A stretch of 64,000 nucleotides of DNA from Streptomyces sp. YIM 121038. GTDB taxonomy: Bacteria; Actinomycetota; Actinomycetes; Streptomycetales; Streptomycetaceae. Within the stretch, counting starts at the first letter, position 1; each line of letters starts with the position of its first letter. The position numbers were made by a program, and so were the translations under genes. The notes below the pieces were generated by a model. That model did not search any database and had not been told where the DNA came from. It saw nothing but the letters and a program-made list of their open reading frames with translations. Shown piece by piece: positions 43,784 through 53,278 of the stretch. Location: positions 4,464,001 to 4,528,000 of the forward strand of contig NZ_CP030771.1 in NCBI RefSeq assembly GCF_006088715.1, given 5' to 3'.

Positions 43784-44623
43784 ATGACCCGCCCCAAAGA
43801 CCTCGACCCGTCGTCGAACCCCCGCGCGTTACTCGGCGCCGAGTTGCGCCACGCTCGTGAGAAGTCCGGCTTCAGCCAGGAGGAGCTCGGCTGCCGCATC
43901 TTCGTCAGCGGCTCGTTCATCGGCCAACTGGAGGCCGGTACGCGCCGGATGCAGCCGGACCATGCGCGCATGCTGGATGAGGCGCTGGGGACGGAGGATT
44001 TCTTCACCCGCAATTGCAAGGCTGCGGCGAAGTCCCGGTACCCGGAGCACTTCGCGGAAGCGGCGGATGCAGAAGAGATCGCTACGGCGATCCGCCAGTA
44101 CGCACCGATGCTGATCCCCGGGTTGATCCAGACGCCCGCGTACGCACGAGCCGTGAACCGGGCGCACGACCCAACAGCCCCCGAGGAGACCATCGACGAG
44201 TGGGTGGACGGCAGGATGGTGCGGACGCGGCTGCTCAACCACCCGACAAAGCCGTTGTTGTGGGTGGTGCTTGACGAGGCAGTGCTACGTCGAGAGACCG
44301 GCGGCCGAGCAGTGATGGCAGAAGCCTTGCGTCACGTGGCAGGTCTGACACGCCGGGGCCGAATCATCGCGCAGGTACTCCCGTTCGACGGAGGGGCGCA
44401 CAAGGCCATGTCGGGTCCGATGAGGTTGATGGACTTCGAGGACGCCGCCCCGTTGGTCTACTTCGAAGGGCCCGGAACCGGACGGCTGGAGGACGACCCA
44501 GCAACAGTCGCGCAGTTGCGGTTCACCTTCGAACTCCTCGTTGCCGCCGCTCTCCCGCCTGAGAAGTCCCTAGCTCTACTCGAGTCAGTGGCGCAGGATT
44601 ACAGCCATGAGGAGCAACCCTGA
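43784..44623 (+). CDS. XRE-family regulator with DUF5753 domain
   Basis: The 279-residue protein has an HTH (residues 13-68: LGAELRHAREKSGFSQEELG and SGSFIGQLEAGTRRM) and the C-terminal DUF5753/Scr1-like domain (APMLIPGLIQTPAYARAVNR, VLDEAVLRRETGG, LVYFEGPGTGRLED). ATG 43784 is the start; the frame extends upstream without coding character. Such regulators are paired with DUF397 genes in Streptomyces, as here, in BldB/WhiJ-like developmental or toxin-antitoxin-like units. Local GC is lower than in neighbouring genes. Confidence 0.92.
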   Translation: MTRPKDLDPSSNPRALLGAELRHAREKSGFSQEELGCRIFVSGSFIGQLEAGTRRMQPDHARMLDEALGTEDFFTRNCKAAAKSRYPEHFAEAADAEEIATAIRQYAPMLIPGLIQTPAYARAVNRAHDPTAPEETIDEWVDGRMVRTRLLNHPTKPLLWVVLDEAVLRRETGGRAVMAEALRHVAGLTRRGRIIAQVLPFDGGAHKAMSGPMRLMDFEDAAPLVYFEGPGTGRLEDDPATVAQLRFTFELLVAAALPPEKSLALLESVAQDYSHEEQP

Positions 44624-44867
44624 CTACGACCTGAGCACAGCCGTCTGGCACAAATCGAGCTACAGCGGCGGGGGCGGCAACGAGTGCCTGGAGGTCGCCC
44701 GCTGGCGCAAGTCCACGTACAGCGCAGGGGATGGCGGCAACTGCCTGGAGGTGGCAGACGGCCCCCCGGACGTCATCCCCGTCCGGGACTCCAAGGACCC
44801 CCTTGGCCCCCACCTCCTCTTCCACCCCCCGGCCTGGTCCGCCTTCATCAGCTCCTTGGGGGCGTAG
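44607..44867 (+). CDS. DUF397 protein with duplicated N-terminal motif
   Basis: This 86-residue protein overlaps the XRE gene by 17 bp. DUF397 normally has one WxKSSYSxxxxNCVEVA motif; here the motif occurs twice in series: VWHKSSYSGGGGNECLEVA (residues 13-31) and RWRKSTYSAGDGGNCLEVA (32-50). The usual VRDSKDP segment and C-terminal AWSAFISSL follow. It probably works with the upstream XRE protein. The duplication looks like a fusion of a truncated and a complete DUF397 copy. Confidence 0.9.
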   Translation: MRSNPDYDLSTAVWHKSSYSGGGGNECLEVARWRKSTYSAGDGGNCLEVADGPPDVIPVRDSKDPLGPHLLFHPPAWSAFISSLGA

Positions 44868-44878
44868 GGCGGGAAACG

Positions 44879-44925
44879 CCCGAGGGCGGCACCCCCTGCT
44901 GGAAGCAGGGGGTGCCGCCCTCGGG
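44879..44925. terminator. Strong bidirectional terminator, 21-bp stem
   Basis: Arms 44879-44899 and 44905-44925 pair perfectly around a TGGAA loop between the convergent DUF397 and groEL genes. Confidence 0.9.
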
Positions 44926-44954
44926 AAGGACGAGCCCGAGCCGAACGAACCGGC

Positions 44955-46728
<1,774 letters not shown>

Positions 46729-46737
46729 CGCCAATGA

Positions 46738-46764
46738 TTAGCACTCGCCCCCTCCGAGTGCAAG
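46738..46764 (-). promoter_or_regulatory. CIRCE element 2 (HrcA operator)
   Basis: TTAGCACTC-N9-GAGTGCAAG: perfect left arm and 7 of 9 in the right arm. It is 36 bp from CIRCE 1, so two HrcA dimers could bind side by side. Confidence 0.8.
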
Positions 46765-46868
46765 GTCGCCCCCACGCTCTGGGGTCCGGCTTCCCCCGGC
46801 GCCCACCGCCCACCGGGCACGGACCCCGGCCCCCGACGCCGCCGCCGCGACTGCGGCTGGGCTGCCCG

Positions 46869-46932
46869 CTTGCCCGCTTGCCCGCTTGCCCGCTTGCCCG
46901 CTTGCCCGCTTGCCCGCTTGCCCGCTTGCCCG
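46869..46932. repeat. Eight perfect tandem copies of an 8-bp unit
   Basis: CTTGCCCG is repeated eight times exactly, flanked by degenerate CTGCCCG and CTGCGG. It lies about 290 bp upstream of groEL beyond the CIRCE elements. Probably a slippage-prone microsatellite. Confidence 0.92.
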
Positions 46933-46944
46933 CTGCGGATCTTC

Positions 46945-47830
46945 CCCACCCGCCCGCCATGACCAGCCAGCTCCACAGCGCGAGCTGGAGGGCACCCCCC
47001 TGCCCACACCGCGCCCTGCCAAGCAAACCGGCACCCTTCGCCCCCCACCACCCGCCAGGCGCGGGCCACCACCCACAACAACACCGCTCCACGCCGGGCC
47101 TTTCCCACCCACCCACCCGCCCATGACCAGCCAGCTTCGCCGTGCGGGCGGCCCGTTCGCCCCCCACCGCCCGCCGAGTGCGGGCCGCCACCCACAACAC
47201 CGCCGCTCCGCGCCGGAACTTTCCCACCCGCCCGCCCATGACCAGGCAGCTTCGCAGCGCGAGCTGGAGGGCACCTCCCTGCCCGCACAGTGCACTGCCG
47301 AGCAAACGGGCGGGTGGGTGGGAGGCATCCGCCGCGGAGCGACGGTGTTGGGGGCGACGGCCCGCACCCGAGCGACGGACGACAGGACGAACGACCCGCC
47401 GCACGGTGCAGCCGCCTGGTCACGGGTGGGCGGGTGGGAGGCGCCCGCCGCGACAGCGGCGGCCACGGGAGCGACGGCACACGCCCGAGAGACGGGCGGG
47501 ACAGCGGGGCGAACGAGCCGCCCGCACAGTGCAGCCGCCTGGCCATGGGCGGGCGGGTGGGAGGCACCCGCCGCGACAGCGGCGGCCACGGGGGCGGCGG
47601 CCCGCACCCGCGAGACGGACGGGACAGCGGGGCGAACGGGTCGCCCGCACGACGCAGCCGCCTGGTCACGGGTGGGCGGGTGGGAGGCATCCGCCGCGGC
47701 AGCGGCGGCGTCGGGGGCGGCGGCCCGCACCCGAGAGACAGGCGGGACGGCAGGGCGAACGGGCCCCGCACAGTGCAGCCGCCTGGCCACGGGCGGGCGG
47801 GTGGGAGGCGCCCGCCGCGACAGCGGTGGC
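46945..47830. repeat. Large inverted array of ~120-bp repeats between groEL and cspA
   Basis: The gap is filled by a unit of about 120 bp. Rightward units begin GTGCAGCCGCCTGG, continue GGGCGGGTGGGAGGC, CCGCCGCGACAGCGGCGG, CCCGCACCCG and GACGGGACAGCGGGGCGAAC; starts are near 47405, 47530, 47655 and 47777, with a variant at about 47310. Three leftward units, marked by CCCACCCGCCCGCCCATGACCAGCCAGCTTCGC, begin near 46945, 47105 and 47225. The orientation switch is near 47290. All six frames are open over long stretches because of the composition, but none looks like a gene. Confidence 0.85.
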
Positions 47831-47877
47831 GTCGGCGGGGGCACCGGGCCCCGGCCGGAGCGGGGGCCAACAGAGGA

Positions 47878-47908
47878 GGGCCCGCCTCCCGAACCGGGAG
47901 GCGGGCCC
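47878..47908 (-). terminator. Terminator after cspA
   Basis: GGGCCCGCCTCCCG pairs with CGGGAGGCGGGCCC (14 bp, AAC loop) 34 nt after the cspA stop. Confidence 0.85.
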
Positions 47909-47941
47909 ACGCGTCGCTGGTGGCCGATCGCGTCAAGCCGC

Positions 47942-48145
47942 TCAAACAGCGAGCTTGACCATGTCCGCCTGCGGACCCTTCTGGCCCTGCGAGATCTCGA
48001 ACTCGACTCGCTGACCTTCTTCCAGGGTGCGGTAGCCGTCCATCTGAATCGCGCTGTAGTGGACGAATACATCCGCACCACCGTCGACCGCGATGAAGCC
48101 GTATCCCTTCTCCGCGTTGAACCACTTGACGGTGCCCTGAGCCAT
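47942..48145 (-). CDS. Cold-shock protein CspA family
   Basis: This 67-residue OB-fold protein has RNP1 KGYGFI (residues 16-21) and RNP2 VFVHYSAI; it begins [13 protein letters not shown]. It binds single-stranded nucleic acid and acts as an RNA chaperone. ATG 48145 is preceded by GGGGAG at 7 nt. A long, AT-richer upstream segment (about 370 bp before the next terminator) may hold an extended 5' leader, as known for cold-shock genes. Confidence 0.96.
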   Translation of the reverse strand: MAQGTVKWFNAEKGYGFIAVDGGADVFVHYSAIQMDGYRTLEEGQRVEFEISQGQKGPQADMVKLAV

Positions 48146-48512
48146 GCCTAACTCCCCTATTACTGGCCCTTGCGCAGGACCGCACTTCACGGACCCGGGT
48201 CAGACCTCACCCCCCATGGGTTGGGGGATGTGCGCCGGAACGCGTCGACCGCGGCTGAATGTATCTGTCCAACTGCCGTCTGCAACAGGTCAATCGGACG
48301 AGAATTCTGGGCACGGCCGATCGTCGATATGCGGAGAATTCACCGGCGTTCGGGGCAAGTCGGGCCAGACAAAAGCCATGTTCGGCTCAAATAGGCAGGA
48401 CACTTTGGCTGCTTCTTGTCGGCTCCGCGGCCGACTTCACCGAGGCGACTCATGCCGCCCGACATCAAAAACGAAGCTCCATTCCCAACTGTACCGCGCT
48501 CAACCATGCAGA
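48146..48512 (-). other. Low-GC gap upstream of cspA, candidate long 5' leader
   Basis: These 367 bp are clearly less GC-rich than the flanks. I see no gene: short ORFs on both strands lack Shine-Dalgarno sequences and third-position GC bias. On the minus strand it probably contains the cspA promoter and a structured leader. Confidence 0.5.
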
Positions 48513-48547
48513 ATTGCCCCCTCCGCTTCTCTCGCGGAGGGGGCAAT
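48513..48547 (-). terminator. Terminator after the MoaD-like gene
   Basis: ATTGCCCCCTCCGC pairs perfectly with GCGGAGGGGGCAAT (14 bp, 7-nt loop), 80 nt after the MoaD-like stop. A-T pairs at the base give it a classic intrinsic form. Confidence 0.85.
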
Positions 48548-48626
48548 CGCGGTAACTCTGCGTAGGAACAAGAGCCGTTGTATACGAAACGGCCCCGCGA
48601 GTTCCCCGCGGCGGTTCCGGAACGGC

Positions 48627-48902
48627 TCAGCCGCCGGCGACCGCCGGAATGATCGAGACGCCCGCGCCGTCGGGCGTCGCGGTCTGGAGGCCCTGCTCGA
48701 AACGCACGTCGTCGTCATTGACGTACACGTTCACGAAGCGGCGCAGCTTGCCCTGGTCGTCCAGGACGCGGGCGCCGATCCCGGCGTGGTTCTTCTCCAG
48801 GTCGGCGATGACCTCGGCGAGGGTGGCGCCCTCGGCGGAGACCTCCGCCCGACCGCCGGTGTACGTACGAAGGATGGTCGGGATGCGAACGTTGACGCTC
48901 AT
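48627..48902 (-). CDS. MoaD/ThiS-like sulfur carrier protein
   Basis: This 91-residue beta-grasp protein runs from ATG 48902 (MSVNVRIPTILRTYTGG) and ends in the Gly-Gly tail (AVAGG) that is adenylated and thiocarboxylated in sulfur carriers. FVNVYVNDDDVRF is the core strand pattern. It lies 148 bp downstream of the threonine-synthase-like gene on the same strand, and that gene is governed by a SAM riboswitch. No moa or thi gene is nearby. This suggests sulfur delivery to amino-acid synthesis rather than to molybdopterin or thiamine. GTG 48911 is an alternative start. Confidence 0.9.
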   Translation of the reverse strand: MSVNVRIPTILRTYTGGRAEVSAEGATLAEVIADLEKNHAGIGARVLDDQGKLRRFVNVYVNDDDVRFEQGLQTATPDGAGVSIIPAVAGG

Positions 48903-48954
48903 ACTCTTCACCTCGGTAGTTCAGACAGGGCACCCGGTACAGGAGGGCCCCGAA

Positions 48955-49010
48955 GGGGCGCGGGGCTATGTCGATGTGCGGCTCCGCCGCGTGGGCGCGA
49001 CCAGCCACAG
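48955..49010. repeat. Streptomyces intergenic repeat (family C) between thrC-like and moaD-like genes
   Basis: GGGGCGCGGGGCTATGTCGA, TGTGCGGCTCCGCCGCGTGG and GCGCGACCAGCCACAG form one unit containing a GCGGCTCCGCCGC hairpin. From memory, this element is very common between Streptomyces genes. Confidence 0.6.
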
Positions 49011-49050
49011 CGAACCCGCTGACGACATGAGGACCTGCGACTCTACGGCG

Positions 49051-50358
49051 CTAGCCCGCGAGCCCCGCGGAGCGGAACGCGTCCAGGCTCGGGCGGATCG
49101 TCGCGGTCGCCTGCGACGTCGCGGCGACCGCGTCGAGGGTCTTCAGGCCGTCGCCGGTGTTGAGGACCACCGTGGTCAGCGAGGGGTCGATGAGACCGGC
49201 CTCGATCAGCTTGCGCGTGACCCCGACGGTCACGCCGCCCGCGGTCTCCGCGAAGATGCCCTCGGTGCGGGCGAGGAGCTTGATCGCGTCGACGACCTGC
49301 TCGTCGGTCACGTCCTCCACCGCGCCGCCGGTGCGGCGGGCGATGTCGAGCACGTACGGACCGTCGGCCGGATTGCCGATGGCGAGGGACTTGGCGATGG
49401 TGTTCGGCTTCTGCGGGCGGACGACGTCGTGGCCCGCCTTGAAGGCGGCGGAGACCGGCGAGCAGCCCTCCGCCTGGGCACCGAAGATCTTGTACGGCTT
49501 GTCCGCGACCAGACCGAGCTCGATCAGCTCCTTCAGACCCTTGTCGATCTTCGTGAGCTGCGAGCCGGAGGCGATCGGGATCACGAGCTGGTCCGGCAGC
49601 TCCCAGCCGAGCTGCTCGCAGATCTCGTACGCGAGGGTCTTGGAGCCCTCGCCGTAGTACGGCCGCAGGTTCACGTTGACGAAGCCCCAGCCCTCGCCCA
49701 GCGGGTCGCCGATGAGCTCGGAGCAGAAGCGGTTCACGTCGTCGTAGTTGCCCTCGATGCCGACGAGCTCGCCGCCGTAGACCGCGGCCATGACGACCTT
49801 GCCCTGCTCCAGGTCGTGCGGGATGAACACGCAGGAGCGGAAGCCCGCGCGGGCGGCGGCGGCGCCGACGGCCCCGGCGAGGTTGCCCGTGGAGGAGCAG
49901 GACAGCGTGGTGAAGCCGAAGGCGCGCGCGGCCTCAAGGGCCTGCGCGACGACGCGGTCCTTGAAGGAGTGCGTGGGGTTGCCGGAGTCGTCCTTGACGA
50001 ACAACTTGCCCTGTTCGACGCCCAGTTCACGGGCCAGGTTGTCGGCCTTGACGAGCTGGGTCCAGCCGGGGTTGAGGTTCGGCTTGTCCGCGACGTCGGC
50101 GGGGACGGGCAGCAGCGGGGCGTACCGCCAGATGTTGGCGGGGCCGGACTCGATCTTGGCCCGGAGCGCCTCGGGGTCGCCGACGGGGAGGTCGTACGCG
50201 ACTTCGAGCGGGCCGAAACACTCGGCGCAGGCGAAGATCGGTCCGAGCGGGAAGACGGTGCCGCACTCGCGGCAGGAGAGACCCGAGGCGGGTCCCAGGT
50301 CGACGGTGGCGTCCGCGGTGCCCTCGGGGGACGTGGTGTCGACGGTCTGCACAGCCAT
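49051..50358 (-). CDS. thrC: Threonine synthase-like PLP enzyme (candidate homocysteine synthase)
   Basis: This 435-residue fold-type II PLP enzyme starts at ATG 50358. Residues 29-47 form a zinc ribbon (CRECG...CAECF), and SFKDR near residue 131 contains the PLP lysine (about Lys133). GNLAGAVGAAAARAG is the phosphate loop. Threonine synthase converts O-phosphohomoserine to threonine. However, this gene lies behind a SAM-I riboswitch and next to a sulfur carrier, while streptomycetes usually have another thrC in a hom-thrC-thrB operon. It may therefore replace the phosphate of O-phosphohomoserine with sulfide to make homocysteine. I recall such a ThrC-like/sulfur-carrier route being reported in Streptomyces (unverified). 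Confidence 0.93.
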   Translation of the reverse strand: MAVQTVDTTSPEGTADATVDLGPASGLSCRECGTVFPLGPIFACAECFGPLEVAYDLPVGDPEALRAKIESGPANIWRYAPLLPVPADVADKPNLNPGWTQLVKADNLARELGVEQGKLFVKDDSGNPTHSFKDRVVAQALEAARAFGFTTLSCSSTGNLAGAVGAAAARAGFRSCVFIPHDLEQGKVVMAAVYGGELVGIEGNYDDVNRFCSELIGDPLGEGWGFVNVNLRPYYGEGSKTLAYEICEQLGWELPDQLVIPIASGSQLTKIDKGLKELIELGLVADKPYKIFGAQAEGCSPVSAAFKAGHDVVRPQKPNTIAKSLAIGNPADGPYVLDIARRTGGAVEDVTDEQVVDAIKLLARTEGIFAETAGGVTVGVTRKLIEAGLIDPSLTTVVLNTGDGLKTLDAVAATSQATATIRPSLDAFRSAGLAG

Positions 50359-50393
50359 GGAGGCGAGGCCCTTTCTCCTCATCTTCCTCGCGG

Positions 50394-50528
50394 CGCATCT
50401 CGCCACGAGACGGAATTGGCACCTTCCCGAGCCGGGAGCCTCGCGGTGCGCCTGTGGCGGCTACGAGACCGGCTGGAGGGTTGCCGGGGCTTCAACGGGC
50501 CGTATCCCTCTGCCCCTCTGGATGAGCG
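50394..50528 (-). promoter_or_regulatory. SAM-I (S-box) riboswitch upstream of the thrC-like gene
   Basis: The minus strand carries the S-box hallmarks in order: GCTCATCCAGAGGGGCAGAG (P1/P2), GGGATACGGCCCGTTGAAGC (P2 and J), CCCGGCAACC (P3), variable P3 arm, GGTGCCAATTCC (P4 region) and GAGATGCG closing P1. It ends about 36 nt before the thrC-like start, and a purine-rich GATGAGGAGAAAGG follows. Binding of S-adenosylmethionine would therefore lower expression, probably by blocking translation initiation, which is common in actinobacteria. Confidence 0.88.
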
Positions 50529-50698
50529 GTATTCGGTTGTTGTACGCGGGGCGCCAGTGGCACCCGTGACGGACGGCGACCCCCGACATGCGATGGTCAC
50601 CGGCCTTGTTCAAGACTGTAACCGACGGCCAGGACAGTTGAGATAGTCGTCCGAACCGCGAGATGGATCACATACGGCCACCAACGGGAGGAACCCGC

Positions 50699-51694
50699 GT
50701 GCTGGAAGAGGTCGAGCGCTGGCTGAGCAGGCGTTCCTGGTCCGTGACCGACCGCCCGCTGGACCGTCTCACCGCCGCGAAGCGGGCCTCGGGCACCACG
50801 GTGAGCGTCGTGCTGCCCGCGCTCGACGAGGAGCGGACGGTCGGGGAGATCGTCGCGGAGATCCGTCGCGAGCTGGTCGAGAAGATCCCCCTGGTCGACG
50901 AGCTCGTGGTGGTGGACTCCGGCTCGCGGGATCGCACCGCGGAGGTGGCGCGCGCCGCGGGCGCCCGGGTCGTGCGCCGGGACGACGTCCTGCCGCGCGT
51001 CCCGGCGGTGCCCGGCAAGGGCGAGGTCCTGTGGCGGTCCCTCCTGGTCACGCACGGTGACGTGATCGCGTTCGTGGACGCCGATCTGAAGGAGTTCTCG
51101 GCCGACTTCGTGACCGGCATCGTGGGCCCGCTGCTCACCGAGCCGGACGTGCACTTCGTGAAGGCGATGTACGACCGCCCGCTGACGATGCTCGACGGCC
51201 CGGGCGCCCCCGGCGACCCCGACGGCGAGGGCCCCGGCGCCACGGCGGGCCAGGGCGGCCGCGTCACCGAGCTGATGGCGCGCCCCCTGCTCAACATGCA
51301 CTGGCCCCAGCTCGCGGGCTTCGTCCAGCCCCTCGGCGGCGAGTACGCGGCCCGCAGGTCGCTCCTGGAGCGCCTGCCGTTCCCGGTCGGGTACGGCGTG
51401 GAGCTCGGGCTGCTCGTGGACGCGCTGCACACCGTCGGCCTGGACGCGCTCGCGCAGGTCGACGTCGGGGTGCGCAAGCACCGGCACCAGGACGGGCAGG
51501 CGCTCGGCCGGATGGCCGCGTCGATCTACCGCACGGCGCAGCTGCGGCTCGCCCGCGCCCATCTCGTGCGCCCCGAGCTGACGCAGTTCGTCCGGGGCGC
51601 GTCGGGCTTCGAGCCGCGCACGTATCCGGTGGACACGGAGGAGCGGCCGCCGATGACGGAGATCGAGGAGTACGCAGCGCGGCGCGTGGCTTGA
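50699..51694 (+). CDS. gpgS: Glucosyl-3-phosphoglycerate synthase
   Basis: This 331-residue GT-A glycosyltransferase matches the GT81 family. VSVVLPALDEERTVGEIV is the nucleotide-sugar strand, VVDSGSRDRT the diphosphate region, AFVDADLKEF the metal-binding DxD, and YGVELGLLVDALHTVGLDA the acceptor side. It would make glucosyl-3-phosphoglycerate from NDP-glucose and 3-phosphoglycerate, precursor of glucosylglycerate or methylglucose polysaccharide. GTG 50699 follows GGGAGGA by 7 nt, so it is preferred over the ATG 12 codons upstream. otsA follows at 186 bp. Confidence 0.9.
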   Translation: MLEEVERWLSRRSWSVTDRPLDRLTAAKRASGTTVSVVLPALDEERTVGEIVAEIRRELVEKIPLVDELVVVDSGSRDRTAEVARAAGARVVRRDDVLPRVPAVPGKGEVLWRSLLVTHGDVIAFVDADLKEFSADFVTGIVGPLLTEPDVHFVKAMYDRPLTMLDGPGAPGDPDGEGPGATAGQGGRVTELMARPLLNMHWPQLAGFVQPLGGEYAARRSLLERLPFPVGYGVELGLLVDALHTVGLDALAQVDVGVRKHRHQDGQALGRMAASIYRTAQLRLARAHLVRPELTQFVRGASGFEPRTYPVDTEERPPMTEIEEYAARRVA

Positions 51695-51743
51695 GCGGTG
51701 CGGCCGCGCGGGGCCTTCGCCGGTCTTCAGCTGCGGGCCGTCC

Positions 51744-51789
51744 TGGGCTGGGCGCGCAGTTCCTCGCGCCCCTTTGGGGGCGCTGCCCC
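51744..51789. repeat. Streptomyces intergenic repeat (family D) between gpgS and otsA
   Basis: TGGGCTGGGCGCGCAGTTCC then TCGCGCCCCTTTGGGGGCGC forms a unit with an inner GCGCCCC/GGGGCGC hairpin. From memory, this type recurs many times in Streptomyces genomes; only this clear copy is in the window. Confidence 0.55.
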
Positions 51790-51880
51790 ACAGGGCGGCT
51801 TCCCGTCGAGTCGGCCAAGTGAGGAGCCACTCGCACGGGTGCGCGTTTACGTGGACCCGGCTCGGGCTAGGTTCGCCAAC

Positions 51881-53269
51881 ATGGTCTCCCCTCACGCCGC
51901 CGCCCGGGTCCTCGTCGCGTCCAACCGCGGCCCCGTCTCGTACGCCGTCGGGGACGACGGCGAGCTGACCGCGAGCCGCGGCGGCGGCGGGCTCGTGTCG
52001 GGGCTCAGCGCCATCGGCGACGAGGCGGACGCGCTGTGGGTGTGCTCCGCGCTCGGCGACGGCGACCGCGAGGCGGTGCGGCGCGGGGTCTTTGAGCCCG
52101 GCGTGCGCATGCTCGACATCGACGCGAAGACCCACGCGGCGGCGTACAACGGCATCGCGAACTCGGTGCTCTGGTTCGTGCACCACATGCTGTACCAGAC
52201 GCCCCTGGAGCCGGAGTTCGGACCCGAGTTCCGCGCCCAGTGGGCCGCCTACGAGCAGTACAACCAGGCCTTCGCGGAGGCGCTCGCCGACAGCGCGGCG
52301 CCCGGCGCGGCGGTCCTGGTGCAGGACTACCACCTCGCGCTGGTGCCGGGGATGCTCCGCGAGCTCCGCGGCGACCTGCGGATCGGGCACTTCTCGCACA
52401 CCCCGTGGGCGCCCGTCGACTACTTCCGGATGCTGCCCGACGACATCGCCGAGCAGCTGCTCCGCGGCATGCTGGGCGCGGACCGGCTCGGCTTCCTGAC
52501 CGGGCGGTGGGCGGACGCGTTCACGGAGTGCTGTGTGCGGCTGCTCGGCGGCACGTCGGGGACGCGGGTCGGGGTGCACGGGCTCGGCGCGGACGCGGAC
52601 TTCCTGCGGGAGCGGTCGCGGCGCGCGGACGTCGAGGAGCGGCTCGCGAGCCTGCGCGAGCAGGTGGGCGCGGATCGGAAGGTCATCGTCCGGGTGGACC
52701 GCACCGAGCTGTCGAAGAACATCGTCCGGGGTCTGCGGGCGTACGAGCTGCTGCTCGACGAGCACCCCGAGTGGCACGAGCGGGTGGTGCACGTCGCGTT
52801 CGCCTACCCCTCGCGCCAGGACCTCGCGGTCTACCGCGCCTACACGGCGGAGGTCTCCCGCGTCGCCGAGGGCATCAACACCCGCTTCGGCACGGCCGGT
52901 TGGACGCCGGTGGTGCTGCACGTCAAGGACGACTTCGCACGCTCCCTCGCCGCGTACCGGATCGCCGACGTGGCCCTGGTCAACCCCATCCGGGACGGCA
53001 TGAACCTGGTCGCCAAGGAGGTCCCCGTCGTCTCCGACGAGGGCTGCGCGCTCGTCCTGTCCCGGGAGGCCGGGGCCTACGAGGAGCTCGGCGAGGACGC
53101 GTTCGCGGTGAATCCGTACGACGTGACGGGGACGGCCGGCGCGCTCCACGAGGCCCTGCTGCTGCCCGCCGCGGAGCGCGCCGAACGCACCAAGCGCCTG
53201 GCCGTCGCGGCCACGGCCCTACCGCCCGCCCGCTGGTTCCTGGACCAGCTCGCGGCGCTGGGCTCCTAG
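51881..53269 (+). CDS. otsA: Trehalose-6-phosphate synthase (GT20)
   Basis: This 462-residue retaining glycosyltransferase couples NDP-glucose and glucose-6-phosphate. GT20 landmarks: the N-terminal loop RVLVASNRGPVSYAV, VLVQDYHLALVPGML, FSHTPWAPVDYFRMLP, VDRTELSKNIVRGLRAYE and NPIRDGMNLVAKE. TAGGTT lies 7 nt before the ATG with TTTACG 16 bp further upstream, so the transcript is probably leaderless. otsB converges from the other strand 9 bp downstream. Trehalose is the main carbon/stress solute of Streptomyces spores. Confidence 0.95.
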   Translation: MVSPHAAARVLVASNRGPVSYAVGDDGELTASRGGGGLVSGLSAIGDEADALWVCSALGDGDREAVRRGVFEPGVRMLDIDAKTHAAAYNGIANSVLWFVHHMLYQTPLEPEFGPEFRAQWAAYEQYNQAFAEALADSAAPGAAVLVQDYHLALVPGMLRELRGDLRIGHFSHTPWAPVDYFRMLPDDIAEQLLRGMLGADRLGFLTGRWADAFTECCVRLLGGTSGTRVGVHGLGADADFLRERSRRADVEERLASLREQVGADRKVIVRVDRTELSKNIVRGLRAYELLLDEHPEWHERVVHVAFAYPSRQDLAVYRAYTAEVSRVAEGINTRFGTAGWTPVVLHVKDDFARSLAAYRIADVALVNPIRDGMNLVAKEVPVVSDEGCALVLSREAGAYEELGEDAFAVNPYDVTGTAGALHEALLLPAAERAERTKRLAVAATALPPARWFLDQLAALGS

Positions 53270-53278
53270 CCGCGCCGT

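Noticed and set aside
48259..48555. 98-residue plus-strand ORF between cspA and the MoaD-like gene
   Set aside because: No Shine-Dalgarno sequence, no GC bias at third positions, and its end runs into the terminator stem at 48513-48547.
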